Position numbers and translations under genes: made by a program. The notes below the pieces were generated by a model. The model was not told the DNA's origin. It searched no databases and was given only the letters and a program-made list of their open reading frames with translations. This document shows, piece by piece, positions 24,462-35,629 of a stretch of 64,000 nucleotides of DNA. The stretch's first letter is position 1, and each line of letters begins with the position of its first letter. This DNA is from Erodium maritimum (lineage: Eukaryota; Streptophyta; Magnoliopsida; Geraniales; Geraniaceae): the NCBI GenBank assembly GCA_963921825.1, contig OY997591.1, positions 32,447,825 through 32,511,824 on the forward strand, given 5' to 3'.

Positions 24462-26137
24462 TGTTGGGTCTCGATGGAGGGTATGAACACATACTTGCAA
24501 CGGAAATAACTCGAGACCATGTCATAGAACACTACCAAATATTAGATACACAAGAGAATAAACAATATGGATGTTTCCTTACCAACTAGTTCAAGAAAAG
24601 GAAGAGAACACCAAAGAAACGATGATCGGCTTGAGTCTCCAAGACGCCTACGTATCCAAATGGAATCAAAGCCACGTAGTTCTTCTTTAGATGACTCAAG
24701 AACACAACAAGAGGGGGGAAAAGTGCCAAACTCGAAATTGTAGTGTGAGAGGGAGAGAAGTTGTGTTTCTATTCTTGTCTTGTGATTTGTTGTAGGAAAA
24801 AGATGACTTAAACCATCAACAACCATCAAGGACAAGTAAGGTGTGAAGCATGGTGTGAAGTAAGACAAGCATGGTGCTAAGTATGGCAAGACAAGATGGG
24901 TTAGGTGGTGAATCACCAACACCTTAATCCTTGTCTTGCTTACTTAGTACTAATTAATCAAGACTTGATTAATTAGTTCCATGGGCCTTGGTTGCATGGG
25001 CCTTTCATGGGCCTCTTGGAACATGGCCCATGGCCATTCCCAACGAGGTCCCGTGACGTGCTCATCGCCTCCAAGCCTTCCATACCGGAAATGTCCAACA
25101 TTATCCGACGCGATCAATCCCAAGACTCCAAGCCTTGTCTTGATCCGTAATGTCCTATTCACTTACGGGCACATGACCCAAAACCCAGTTTTGGTCATGT
25201 CCCGAGACAACTCTCTTTTGGCCATTCTCCATAAATGTGTCAATGAGTTTCATCCTTCGGTGTGACCCTTAGGTCTATGCATGTCGATAGATCAACGTAA
25301 AATCCCATTTTACTTGATCCTATATAAGTGGCAACTAACGAGACTTTAGTATTGCCTGACACTACATAGCGAATCGAACCAATCGATTCTAACCTTTCCG
25401 TCCTCCCTGTCATTATCCTTTTATCTCCGATATCCTGATTGAGATAAGGCATAGAGCCGTCATCCTTATTATTCTCAATCACTGTTCCTTGATATGTGAG
25501 ATGACTGAATATATGATACCTAGTATCATGTGCATGGCCATGCTATTCTTTCAGTCACTCTCGATCAAGCGGCCGAGAACCGATATCTTTCCCATACCTC
25601 AGTATGAGGGATAAATCCCTTAGCCGTCTTTCGTGTCACTCATGCAACCCGTCCCCAAGCCAATCCTGGCCGTTATGGAAGCCCTGTTACGGACAACGTT
25701 AGGCTCAGGTCAAACTTAGTTGTTGACTGCATAGTGATCACAAAGACTCCTTGGTCTAAGGATACATGACAAGCTACGACACTGAATATGTTAATGACTC
25801 AATCTATGGCACATATTCAGGGCGGGTCGTCCAATATCATGTCCCACATGATATCTATGATCAGACTCCGGAATCCCATTCCAATGACTAACAGAACGTA
25901 AGCCATGAAGAGCCATCTTTCATACTAGTCGCTTCTAGTGAAGCTTTATTGACTAGGGACCCATCGAGTGTGATCCATCTCGATCTATGGTTCTATTCGC
26001 ATGGTGGGCATAGATCAGAAATCACATCGATATATTACTCCAACACATAAGTAATAGAAAGCCGCTTTAATCTTATTGCTAATGATGATATATACATTTG
26101 GACATTTATGATTGAACTACGGGCACTAAGACTAACA
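24462..26137 (-). repeat. 3' LTR of element A
   Basis: 1676 bp, directly following the polypurine tract on the coding strand. It contains TATATA at 25321-25326, where the older family members have TATTTA. Confidence 0.95.
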
Positions 26138-26151
26138 ATCTCCCACTTGCC
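26138..26151 (-). promoter_or_regulatory. Polypurine tract of element A
   Basis: On the coding strand GGCAAGTGGGAGAT sits between the polyprotein stop codon and the 3' LTR. It is the RNase H-resistant primer for plus-strand DNA synthesis in LTR retrotransposons. The same tract precedes the LTRs of B (to 49323), C (41780 on) and D (17921 on). Confidence 0.88.
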
Positions 26152-29100
26152 CTAGTTCCAATCTAAACTCCAATCTATTCCCATTGACCTTACATGCCTC
26201 TCATGTTTAGGCAACGATAGTGCCTTAGTCAACGGGTCGGCTATGTTATCATCAGTTGCAATATAGGTGATCTTCACATCGCCTCGGTTCAGTATCTCTC
26301 TGATGAGGTGATATCGCCGTAGTACATGTTTGGATTTGTTATGCGATCTGGGCTCTTTAGCTTGCGCAATAGCCCCTGTGTTGTCGCAAAATAGGTTCAC
26401 CGGGCTGGATGGGTTTTTGATTACACCCAACCCTGCCGTGAACTTCCTAATCCACACAGCCTCCTTGGCCGCCTCTGCAGCCGCTATGTACTTGGCCTCT
26501 GTCGTGGAGTCAGCGACGGTGTCTTGCTTCACGCTCTTCCAGCTGAAAGCTCCGCCATTCAGCGTGAACACATATCCTGACTGACTTCTAAAGTCATCTG
26601 GATCTGTCTGGAAACTAGCGTCTACATATCCATTAACAACTAGTTCAGAATCATCTTTTCCCCCGTACACTAGAAACGCGTCCTTAGTTCTTCTCAAATA
26701 TTTGAGAATCGCTTTGACCGCTATCCAGTGTTCCTCACCAGGGTTAGACTGATGTCTGCTGGTACAACTCAAGGCATATGAGACATCCGGTCTCGTGCAT
26801 ATCATGGAATACATGATCGATCCTACCGCCGAAGCGTATGGGATTCGCATCATTCTTTTCAGCTCATCAGGTGTCTTAGGACACTGAGTCTTGCTGAGAT
26901 GAACGCCATGACGTGCGGGTAAGAGTCCTTTCTTGGAATCAAGCATTGAGAACCTACTCAATACCTTGTTCACATAGGTGCTTTGACTTAAACCCAAGAC
27001 CCTCTTGGTGCGATCTCTATATGTCTTAATCCCTAAGATATAAGCAGCATCGCCTAAGTCCTTCATTGAGAAACACTTCCCTAACCAAGCTTTAGTCTCG
27101 TGCAAGGTTGGGATGTCGTTTCCAATGAGTAGTATGTCATCGACATACAACACCAGAAAGGTAATCATACCCCCATTTGCCTTCTTGTAAACGCAAGGTT
27201 CATCTTCATTCTTGATAAAGCCAAATCCAATTACAGCTTCATCAAAACGAAGGTTCCAACTCCGAGAAGCTTGTTTCAATCCATAAATGGATTTCAACAA
27301 CTTACAAATCTTTCCCTTATTCTTCGGATCGACAAAACCTTCGGGTTGAGACATATAAACGTCCTCCGACAAATTTCCGTTTAGGAAAGCGGTTTTGACA
27401 TCCATTTGCCATATCTCGTAATCGTGATATGCAGCTATGGCAAGAAGAATTCGGATAGATTTGACCATAGCCACTGGGGAAAAGGTTTCCTCATAGTCAA
27501 TCCCTTGGATCTGCCTATAACCTTTCGCCACCAGTCGGGCTTTGTAGGTCTGAGGGTTGCCTTCCATGTCCATCTTCACCTTGAAGATCCATTTGCATCC
27601 GATGGTTCTTACACCACCGATGGGATCAACCAGTTCCCAGACTTGGTTGTCCGACATGGATTGCATTTCCTCCCTCATGGCTCCCAGCCATAACTCAGAG
27701 TCGGGTCCGTCCACAGCTTCCTGAAATGTAGCTGGATCATCGTGATCCACCACAAGCTCACCGTCACCTCCAGACACAAAGTAACCATATCTCGGAGGTG
27801 GACGACTAACCCTTTCAGATCGCCTTGGACCTTCTGGAATTGTTGCAGGAACTGGTCCTTGCTCTACGACCATCTCAGGCTCTTCTACAGGGTTGTCCAG
27901 TGGATCAGTTGGATCTGTACCACCCTGAATTTCTTCTAGATGTACAACCCTCCCACTGACGTCTTTGGAAATAAACTCCCTTTCCATAAAGACCCCACCC
28001 CGAGCGACGAACACCGTGTTCTCGCTGGGTTTGTAGAAGTAGTACCCCATTGTTTCTTTGGGATACCCAACGAAGGTGCATTTATCAGATCTTGGTTCGA
28101 GCTTAGTCGGAACTAAACGTTTCACATAAGCCTCGCAACCCCAAATCTTTAGGAAGGACAAAACGGGCTTTCTCCCGCGCCATTTCTCAAATGGTGTCCC
28201 TTCCACAGCCTTCGTCGGAGCCCGATTCAAAATGAATGCGGCCGTCTCCAGAGCATAACCCCAGAAAGAGATTGGGAGATCAGTCCCACTAATCATGGAC
28301 CGGACCATATCCAATAAAGTCCGATTTCTCCGTTCGGACACACCATTCAATTGTGGTGTTCCGGGAGGAGTCCATTCCGAAAGGATCCCACTTTCTGCTA
28401 GATGATCTAAAAACTCTGTGGTCAAGTATTCTCCACCTCGATCTGATCGAAGTGCTTTAATACTTTTCCCGAGCTGGTTTTCTACTTCCGTCTTAAACTC
28501 TTTGAATTTATCAAAAGCTTCAGACTTATGTCTCATCAAATAGACATAACCATATCTACTGAAGTCGTCAGTAAATGTGATAAAGTAGCTAAAACCCCTC
28601 CTGGCAAGTGTGCTCATTGGTCCACACACATCCGAGTGTATTAGCCCCAATAAGTCACCCGCCCTTTCACCGCGACCGATGAAGGGCGCTTTAGTCAGTT
28701 TTCCCATCAAACAAGATTCGCATCTATCAATCGAATGAAATTCGAATGGACTAAGAAGTCCACACTTGTGAAGTGTTGATATGCGTTTCTCGTTTATGTG
28801 GCCTAAACGACAATGCCATAAAAGAGTTTGGTCTAAATCATTGGACTTAGACCTCTTGGTATTTACATTATATATAGAGCTTGAGGCATTGTTATCCATA
28901 TCCAATATGTACAATCCTCCAACCATTTTGGCGCTAGCATAAAATATATCATTGCATAAAATATTGAAAATCCCATTTCCAACATCAAAATTGTATCCTT
29001 CCTTGTCCAACAAAGAAATAGATACAATATTCCTACTGAAAGTAGGTACACAATATACATTGTTCAAAACAAAAACTAGCCCACTTGGCAAAAGAAGACT

Positions 29101-30177
29101 TATGGATCCTACAGCAGTCGCCACAACTCTAGTCTTGTTGCCCACTCTGAGGTCCACCTCGTCCTTCTTCAAGCTTCTCCTACCTTCCAGCCACTGCACA
29201 TTAGTACAAATGTGAGATTCAGCCCCGGTATCCAATACCCATGAATCTTTGGAAGTAGTGAGATTTAGCTCTATAAAGAAAATACATGATGAAGGCACAG
29301 TCCCACCGCCCTTCTTCAGATCATCCAGAAACTTCCTGCAATCTTTCTTCCAGTGACCAGGCTGTTGACAGTAGAAGCAGACATTCTCGACATCCTTCCC
29401 CTTCCTTGAGGACTCCCCGGTCCTAGGAGGGTTAGGACGCTTCGGATGCCTCATCTTTCCTGCCAAGTGCATAGGGGCCTTGCCCTTACCACTAACAGTT
29501 CCCTTATTCTTGAAACTGTTTCCCTGTCTGACCATCAGAACATCCTTGGATCCCTGATCCTTGACGTTCTTTTCAGCAGTTACCAACATTCCATGCAACT
29601 CTGAAATGGTCTTGTCCATATCGTGCATATGATAGTTCATGACGAACGTAGCATATGAACGAGGAAGGGAACGCAGAACCACATCCGCTGCCATCTCGTT
29701 CTCTATCTTAAGACCCAGTCGATTAAGATGTTCGAGATGCCCCTTCATCTTTAGGACATGAGGACCCACGGAGACTCCTGCTGACATTTTGCAGGAGAGA
29801 AGTTCATTAAGGACATTGTATCTCACGATACGTGCCCTTTCCTTGAACATACCCTTTATGATCCCCATCATAGTATAGGGGTCATCAGAGTACTCCATGA
29901 ACTGGTCTTGGAGATCAGACTCCATGCAGCCCAGCATAATACATGCCACATCTATAGAATCGCTAAGGTGCTTTTGGTATGCATCCTTAATGGCCCTAAT
30001 GGCATTATTAGCTGGCTCCTCAGGGATAGCCTGGTCTAGGACATATTCTTTGCGCTCGAATTTGAGGACTATCCTCAAGTTTCTGTCCCAGTCCAAGTAG
30101 TTTGTCCCACTTAGCTTGATCCTATCAAGAATGGTTTTTAGTGACAAACTACTATTGTTCGCTGAAGTACTTGCCAT
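26152..30177 (-). CDS. Ty1/copia Gag-Pol polyprotein, intact (1341 aa)
   Basis: A single open frame in the copia order gag, protease, integrase, RT, RNase H. Gag occupies residues 1 to about 300, with CCHC knuckle CFYCQQPGHWKKDC at 267-280. Protease has DTGA at 316-319. Integrase has zinc residues H455, H460, C486 and C489, and catalytic D516, D579 and E615 with 35 residues between the last two. RT has the QMDVKTAFLNG motif (D926) and YVDD at 1011-1014. RNase H includes D1186 (YVDASF) and E1227 (TTEAKY). The protein ends 14 bp before the LTR. All catalytic residues I looked for are present, so it could encode a working particle and replication enzymes. The start chosen is the ATG of MASTSANNS, which aligns with the gag starts of B and C. 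Lineage within copia not assigned. Confidence 0.97.
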   Translation of the reverse strand: MASTSANNSSLSLKTILDRIKLSGTNYLDWDRNLRIVLKFERKEYVLDQAIPEEPANNAIRAIKDAYQKHLSDSIDVACIMLGCMESDLQDQFMEYSDDPYTMMGIIKGMFKERARIVRYNVLNELLSCKMSAGVSVGPHVLKMKGHLEHLNRLGLKIENEMAADVVLRSLPRSYATFVMNYHMHDMDKTISELHGMLVTAEKNVKDQGSKDVLMVRQGNSFKNKGTVSGKGKAPMHLAGKMRHPKRPNPPRTGESSRKGKDVENVCFYCQQPGHWKKDCRKFLDDLKKGGGTVPSSCIFFIELNLTTSKDSWVLDTGAESHICTNVQWLEGRRSLKKDEVDLRVGNKTRVVATAVGSISLLLPSGLVFVLNNVYCVPTFSRNIVSISLLDKEGYNFDVGNGIFNILCNDIFYASAKMVGGLYILDMDNNASSSIYNVNTKRSKSNDLDQTLLWHCRLGHINEKRISTLHKCGLLSPFEFHSIDRCESCLMGKLTKAPFIGRGERAGDLLGLIHSDVCGPMSTLARRGFSYFITFTDDFSRYGYVYLMRHKSEAFDKFKEFKTEVENQLGKSIKALRSDRGGEYLTTEFLDHLAESGILSEWTPPGTPQLNGVSERRNRTLLDMVRSMISGTDLPISFWGYALETAAFILNRAPTKAVEGTPFEKWRGRKPVLSFLKIWGCEAYVKRLVPTKLEPRSDKCTFVGYPKETMGYYFYKPSENTVFVARGGVFMEREFISKDVSGRVVHLEEIQGGTDPTDPLDNPVEEPEMVVEQGPVPATIPEGPRRSERVSRPPPRYGYFVSGGDGELVVDHDDPATFQEAVDGPDSELWLGAMREEMQSMSDNQVWELVDPIGGVRTIGCKWIFKVKMDMEGNPQTYKARLVAKGYRQIQGIDYEETFSPVAMVKSIRILLAIAAYHDYEIWQMDVKTAFLNGNLSEDVYMSQPEGFVDPKNKGKICKLLKSIYGLKQASRSWNLRFDEAVIGFGFIKNEDEPCVYKKANGGMITFLVLYVDDILLIGNDIPTLHETKAWLGKCFSMKDLGDAAYILGIKTYRDRTKRVLGLSQSTYVNKVLSRFSMLDSKKGLLPARHGVHLSKTQCPKTPDELKRMMRIPYASAVGSIMYSMICTRPDVSYALSCTSRHQSNPGEEHWIAVKAILKYLRRTKDAFLVYGGKDDSELVVNGYVDASFQTDPDDFRSQSGYVFTLNGGAFSWKSVKQDTVADSTTEAKYIAAAEAAKEAVWIRKFTAGLGVIKNPSSPVNLFCDNTGAIAQAKEPRSHNKSKHVLRRYHLIREILNRGDVKITYIATDDNIADPLTKALSLPKHERHVRSMGIDWSLDWN

Positions 30178-31712
30178 TTGATCTACACGACAAACAAAAT
30201 ATAATCAGTAAACTGAATAAATTTTATGAAGATCAAGTTCAAACACCAACCAATTGATTCTAAACCTTTAGAACCTAAAACCAAGATCCTTGATTCACCC
30301 GATTAAGCTGAACTAATGCTCACTACTTAATCGAGCTATGTAGGTAGGACTCCATCCAATCACATCCAATGTGACTCTTGGCTAGGGTATGTACTCATGT
30401 ACACGGCTTACCCTATCTGATACCCTAGCTCAACCTCAGGCTGAGAATCGTAGTCGGGTCCACCAATTTTCAACTATGGCCCGTCACTATGTGGGTGCTC
30501 CGCTAATGCGCACGACACCTACACATGTCGTCCAAACCTACTACCCCGCTTTCCCATGGATGCTCCGCTAATGCGCACGACACCCATAGGACGGGGAGGT
30601 AGTAAGGTGTTGATAATTGGGAGGTATCGGACATGACCCGTTTTTACTTGTCCGGTTGTGTTTTAAACTTTTGGCACATCCTAGATGCGATGAGCACATC
30701 AACTACATTCCAAATGTAATGATGCCTCCAATTACATCCAATGTAATTCTTCCTTCGAACCCGTCAACTACATCCAATGTAATGACGATTCTAAGGGCTC
30801 ACAGACAATGATTAAAACCAATTTTATCTTTGCATGTGAGGTGATATGCTCGGTAAATTAAGTTAAGCATGCAATTCTAAAACACATAGAAAAGATCATG
30901 CAAAAACTAAACCAAGCATAAAGCGTTAAATATGTACATAATAGCCCACTAAACTAACTCCCACTAGCTTCTTGAGCTCCACCGACTCCAAGCCGATGTC
31001 AAAACCCGAGAAGCCACCAAATGACCTTTTCGCCCTTTCTTCGTCTTGAGTAAAATATTACAATTTAATACACGACTCGCAGGTCGGGAATTAATAAATA
31101 TTACAAATAAGTGGTACGACGACCACACCTCGAAAAAATAATTACACGCTAACTCTAACGGCTCGCAGGCCGTGAAAAGCGATAAATAATTAAATCAAAC
31201 TCGGGGCTATTATGTACACCATGCCAACATCACATCACACATCGTGTTATCAAACAAGCATGTTATCAAACATCATGTGATTTTCCGGTTTTAATTAATT
31301 GCCAAGTTTCGAAAATTTTTGATACTCGGTTTATCGAAACCGTTCAAAATTGAAACTTTTGAACATTTGATTTTTGAGTTCATCAAGACGGTTCCAAACT
31401 CGTCATGACTAACAAAACGGTTTAGCTCGGCATATTGACCATCCAATGGTCATGCTTGGCCTAGCTCCGTCCAACGGAGCCCCGTTCGGTCCCGGTTTCG
31501 GCTCCCCGAGAGTCCCGCTCCCGAGACCCGAAAAATCAAATTTTTTTCAAAAATTCCAGATTTGATAAACTTTTCAAAAATTCATTTTTCATGCATTAAA
31601 CCCATAAACAAGAATTTAAAACATGTTATCAAACAATTTAGCAAATTAACATGCAAAACCGAAACTAGCAAGCAAAACCGAAAGTTCTCTTGTGAATCCC
31701 GAAGGTAGCACG
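30178..31712 (-). other. 5' leader of element A
   Basis: About 1.5 kb of untranslated sequence between the primer-binding site and gag. It contains two copies of GCTCCGCTAATGCGCACGAC (near 30500 and 30560) and several short palindromic motifs built on ACATCCAATGT (30361-30785). The corresponding leaders in C and D keep these features. No conserved coding sequence is present. Confidence 0.75.
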
Positions 31713-31724
31713 GCTCTGATACCA
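31713..31724 (-). promoter_or_regulatory. Primer-binding site of element A (tRNA-iMet)
   Basis: The coding strand reads TGGTATCAGAGC, a perfect complement of the 3' end of plant initiator tRNA-Met, one base downstream of the 5' LTR. Confidence 0.95.
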
Positions 31725-31725
31725 C

Positions 31726-33401
31726 TGTTGGGTCTCGATGGAGGGTATGAACACATACTTGCAACGGAAATAACTCGAGACCATGTCATAGAACACTACC
31801 AAATATTAGATACACAAGAGAATAAACAATATGGATGTTTCCTTACCAACTAGTTCAAGAAAAGGAAGAGAACACCAAAGAAACGATGATCGGCTTGAGT
31901 CTCCAAGACGCCTACGTATCCAAATGGAATCAAAGCCACGTAGTTCTTCTTTAGATGACTCAAGAACACAACAAGAGGGGGGAAAAGTGCCAAACTCGAA
32001 ATTGTAGTGTGAGAGGGAGAGAAGTTGTGTTTCTATTCTTGTCTTGTGATTTGTTGTAGGAAAAAGATGACTTAAACCATCAACAACCATCAAGGACAAG
32101 TAAGGTGTGAAGCATGGTGTGAAGTAAGACAAGCATGGTGCTAAGTATGGCAAGACAAGATGGGTTAGGTGGTGAATCACCAACACCTTAATCCTTGTCT
32201 TGCTTACTTAGTACTAATTAATCAAGACTTGATTAATTAGTTCCATGGGCCTTGGTTGCATGGGCCTTTCATGGGCCTCTTGGAACATGGCCCATGGCCA
32301 TTCCCAACGAGGTCCCGTGACGTGCTCATCGCCTCCAAGCCTTCCATACCGGAAATGTCCAACATTATCCGACGCGATCAATCCCAAGACTCCAAGCCTT
32401 GTCTTGATCCGTAATGTCCTATTCACTTACGGGCACATGACCCAAAACCCAGTTTTGGTCATGTCCCGAGACAACTCTCTTTTGGCCATTCTCCATAAAT
32501 GTGTCAATGAGTTTCATCCTTCGGTGTGACCCTTAGGTCTATGCATGTCGATAGATCAACGTAAAATCCCATTTTACTTGATCCTATATAAGTGGCAACT
32601 AACGAGACTTTAGTATTGCCTGACACTACATAGCGAATCGAACCAATCGATTCTAACCTTTCCGTCCTCCCTGTCATTATCCTTTTATCTCCGATATCCT
32701 GATTGAGATAAGGCATAGAGCCGTCATCCTTATTATTCTCAATCACTGTTCCTTGATATGTGAGATGACTGAATATATGATACCTAGTATCATGTGCATG
32801 GCCATGCTATTCTTTCAGTCACTCTCGATCAAGCGGCCGAGAACCGATATCTTTCCCATACCTCAGTATGAGGGATAAATCCCTTAGCCGTCTTTCGTGT
32901 CACTCATGCAACCCGTCCCCAAGCCAATCCTGGCCGTTATGGAAGCCCTGTTACGGACAACGTTAGGCTCAGGTCAAACTTAGTTGTTGACTGCATAGTG
33001 ATCACAAAGACTCCTTGGTCTAAGGATACATGACAAGCTACGACACTGAATATGTTAATGACTCAATCTATGGCACATATTCAGGGCGGGTCGTCCAATA
33101 TCATGTCCCACATGATATCTATGATCAGACTCCGGAATCCCATTCCAATGACTAACAGAACGTAAGCCATGAAGAGCCATCTTTCATACTAGTCGCTTCT
33201 AGTGAAGCTTTATTGACTAGGGACCCATCGAGTGTGATCCATCTCGATCTATGGTTCTATTCGCATGGTGGGCATAGATCAGAAATCACATCGATATATT
33301 ACTCCAACACATAAGTAATAGAAAGCCGCTTTAATCTTATTGCTAATGATGATATATACATTTGGACATTTATGATTGAACTACGGGCACTAAGACTAAC
33401 A
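31726..33401 (-). repeat. 5' LTR of element A
   Basis: 1676 bp, the same length as the 3' LTR and no difference seen. It starts TGTTAGTC and ends CCCAACA on the coding strand, and should carry the promoter of the element. Confidence 0.95.
32583..32592 (-). promoter_or_regulatory. Candidate TATA box in the element A 5' LTR
   Basis: The coding strand has CTTATATAGG. Elements B, C, D and the solo copies have CTTAAATAGG at the same place, a single-base difference that makes a better TATA core in A. Position within the LTR (about 800 bp from its start) is compatible with a U3 promoter, but no start site can be read from sequence alone. Confidence 0.4.
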
Positions 33402-33406
33402 CAAAT

Positions 33407-33523
33407 CACACATCGATATATTACTCCAATATATAAGTAATATAAAGCCGCTTTAATTTTATTGCTAACAATGATATATACATTTGGTCATTTTTTATTG
33501 AACTATGGGCACTAAGACTAACA
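33407..33523 (-). mobile_element. Right LTR of element D, distal piece
   Basis: Continuation of 22931-24461 beyond element A, ending AGACTAACA at 33523. After one CAAAT is discounted, the two pieces join into a collinear LTR. Confidence 0.88.
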
Positions 33524-33720
33524 AGAGTCACATTGGATGTGATTGGTTGGAGTCCTACCTGCATAGCTCGATTAAGTGGTGAGGATTAGTTCAGCTTAAT
33601 CGAATGAATCAAGGATCTTGGTTACAGATTCTAAAGGTTTAGAATTGATTGAAGTGTTTAAGCTTGATCTTCATAAAAATTATTCACTTTACGGATTGAG
33701 TTTTATCTGTTTTAGATCAA

Positions 33721-33870
33721 ATGGAAAATTCAGCGAACATTTATAATTTGTCATTAAAAACCATTCTTGACAGGGTCAAGCTGAATGGGACAAACTATTT
33801 GGGCTGATATAGAATTTGGAGGATAGTCCTCAAGTCTGAACGCAAAGAATATGTCCTTGACAAGGCTATC
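33721..33870 (+). pseudogene. Element B gag, N-terminal fragment
   Basis: ATG at 33721 followed by sequence matching the start of the element A polyprotein (SLKTILDRVKLNGTNYL), then a Trp codon changed to stop (LG-stop). It runs to LDKAI, where the gypsy solo LTR interrupts it at 33870. The gag frame resumes at 37276 with the duplicated CTATC. Confidence 0.88.
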
Positions 33871-35629
33871 TGTAATAACCACTCCCGGTCAACGCCAGTC
33901 AAACCTGCGAAAAACGGGAAAATTTAAAAAAGTTTGAGACATACACTTAATTTAACCTAAATTGACCCCGAGGGTCATACCGGACTTAAGTTGACCCCGA
34001 TATTGACCAAAGTGAGTTCCGGGGGACTCAGGGCAACTTTCTGATCAATTTGGGAAATGTTGACTTTTCGCTGGAAAAGTCAACCGAGCGACGTTTTGGT
34101 CCATTCGAGGACCGTTTTGGATCCAAAACGCTTAGCCGTCGTCGCAGTGGTCTTAGTTGAGCCATTTCCTTGTAGCCCGCCAGGTTTCGTAATTTCTTGG
34201 GAAAAGTGCCCGTTCGGGGCCCGAAACGTCCGTTTTTCGCGAATATGATTGGAAAATATCAAGTAGATATTTTCAAAAAGGTGTGGGACCCACCTTGCCA
34301 CTTGTCAAACAAGTGCTGGTGTTAGTTTTGGGGGGGAAATGAAGACCACACCCTTAAGGGGTGTTCGGCCAACACTTAAGAAAAAGAAAAAAAAAGAGAA
34401 AAGGAAGAGAGTGTTTTAGAGAGAGAAGGAGAAGAAGAAGAAGAGAGAAGAGAGGAAGAGCTAGGGTTTGGAGAAATCGAGCCCTTGGATCGTCTTAAGG
34501 CAAGGAGCAATCTAGTTCCCCTCATCCTCCTCTACGGTAATACCCAAACGGATTCTCGTTTTGTTAGTTTTCAAATGTTAGGGTTTGGTTATAATTGATG
34601 AGTTAGGGTTGTAGTGAGGTTGGGGGAAGTGTTGGAGACGTTTTAGAGGTGTTTGGAGGTGTGATTGCACGTTTTCCGGTGATCGGAAGCTCGGGAAGAG
34701 CTCCGGCCACCGTGGGTGGTGGCCGGCCGGCCATGGGGTGGCTGGCCGGAGCTGGTACCATCCACCACCATGGTGGCCGAGCCCCATTTTGAGCCTAGGG
34801 CCCACGGCCAAGTTGGTCCGGGTGGGGCCCACGTGCCCGGGTGATCGGGTTTTGTGTTCGGGTGGTTTAAAACGTTCCCCGGACCATTTATCCTTAACCG
34901 AATCGAAAATTGGAATTAAATTGGAAAAGTTGTAATTAACGGGTTTCAGAAACTTGAAACGGAAATTAATTGACTCGGGATTCGGAATTCGATTCGGGCA
35001 AGTACATTGGGACCCTGGAATTATTTTAAGGCTGTAGAAACGAAAACGGGAATTTTTGGAGCCCCGGAAGGGCATTTACAAAACCCGGGCAGATTCGCCA
35101 TGTCGGGCGAATCGGGCATTTACGGGTTCCTTATCGACAATGTCGAGTATTTGGAGAGTTTGGGAGTGATCAACATTGTCGGGGTTAAGTTTGGGCATCA
35201 AGCTTAATGATTTTCAGTTTATTCCTGCGAGTGGTTAAGTGCCTTTAACTTGTGTTCTTTTAGATCGTGCCACGGACCGAGGCAAGGGAAAGCTGGGTGA
35301 GTGACTGAGATCATCACCGGAGCTCGTTGGTTGGATTTTGGGAGAACACGCACGAGGTAGGGAAAAGTAGTCGGATCTCGGCCCTGACTGGGGAGAGTTG
35401 ACAGTAGAATTGCATGTGACACCGGGGTGTCGTGGGTTGAGTAGGTTTATTTAAATATTAGAAAAGCATGACACGGGATCGTAGCAATTATTGGAAAAGT
35501 ATGTGACACTTAGTAGTGTCGTAGGAGCAGAGAACTTAGCGATATTAGAATTACTGGAGGCATATGACCATGCCCGGAGGTTGTGTGTGAAACTGTTGAT
35601 ATTAGGACTGTTGGAGGCATTGGTTATGC

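Larger units (their letters stand above)
24462..33401 (-). mobile_element. Intact Ty1/copia retrotransposon (element A), 8940 bp, TSD CAAAT
   Basis: It has two 1676-bp LTRs (24462-26137 and 31726-33401), indistinguishable in every stretch compared, a perfect 5-bp TSD CAAAT (24457-24461 and 33402-33406), a primer-binding site, a polypurine tract and one uninterrupted polyprotein. LTR ends are TGTTAG and CCAACA on the coding strand. These are the hallmarks of a recent, potentially autonomous insertion. It lies within the right LTR of the related element D. Confidence 0.97.
16527..33523 (-). mobile_element. Copia element D, non-autonomous, split by element A
   Basis: The order on the minus strand is right LTR (33523-33407 plus 24461-22931), primer-binding site, leader, gag/pol remnant, polypurine tract, left LTR. 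It lies in element B leader DNA: the plus-strand B sequence resumes at 33524 with AGAGTCACATTGG. Element A occupies 24462-33401 inside D's right LTR, so D is older than A. The D internal region is about 5.0 kb against 5.6 kb in A, because of deletions in gag and pol that C shares. Confidence 0.85.

Noticed and set aside
24542..24922. 126-codon minus-strand open frame, repeated at 31806-32186
   Set aside because: It lies inside the element A LTRs and is broken in every other LTR of the family; low-complexity hydrophobic translation.
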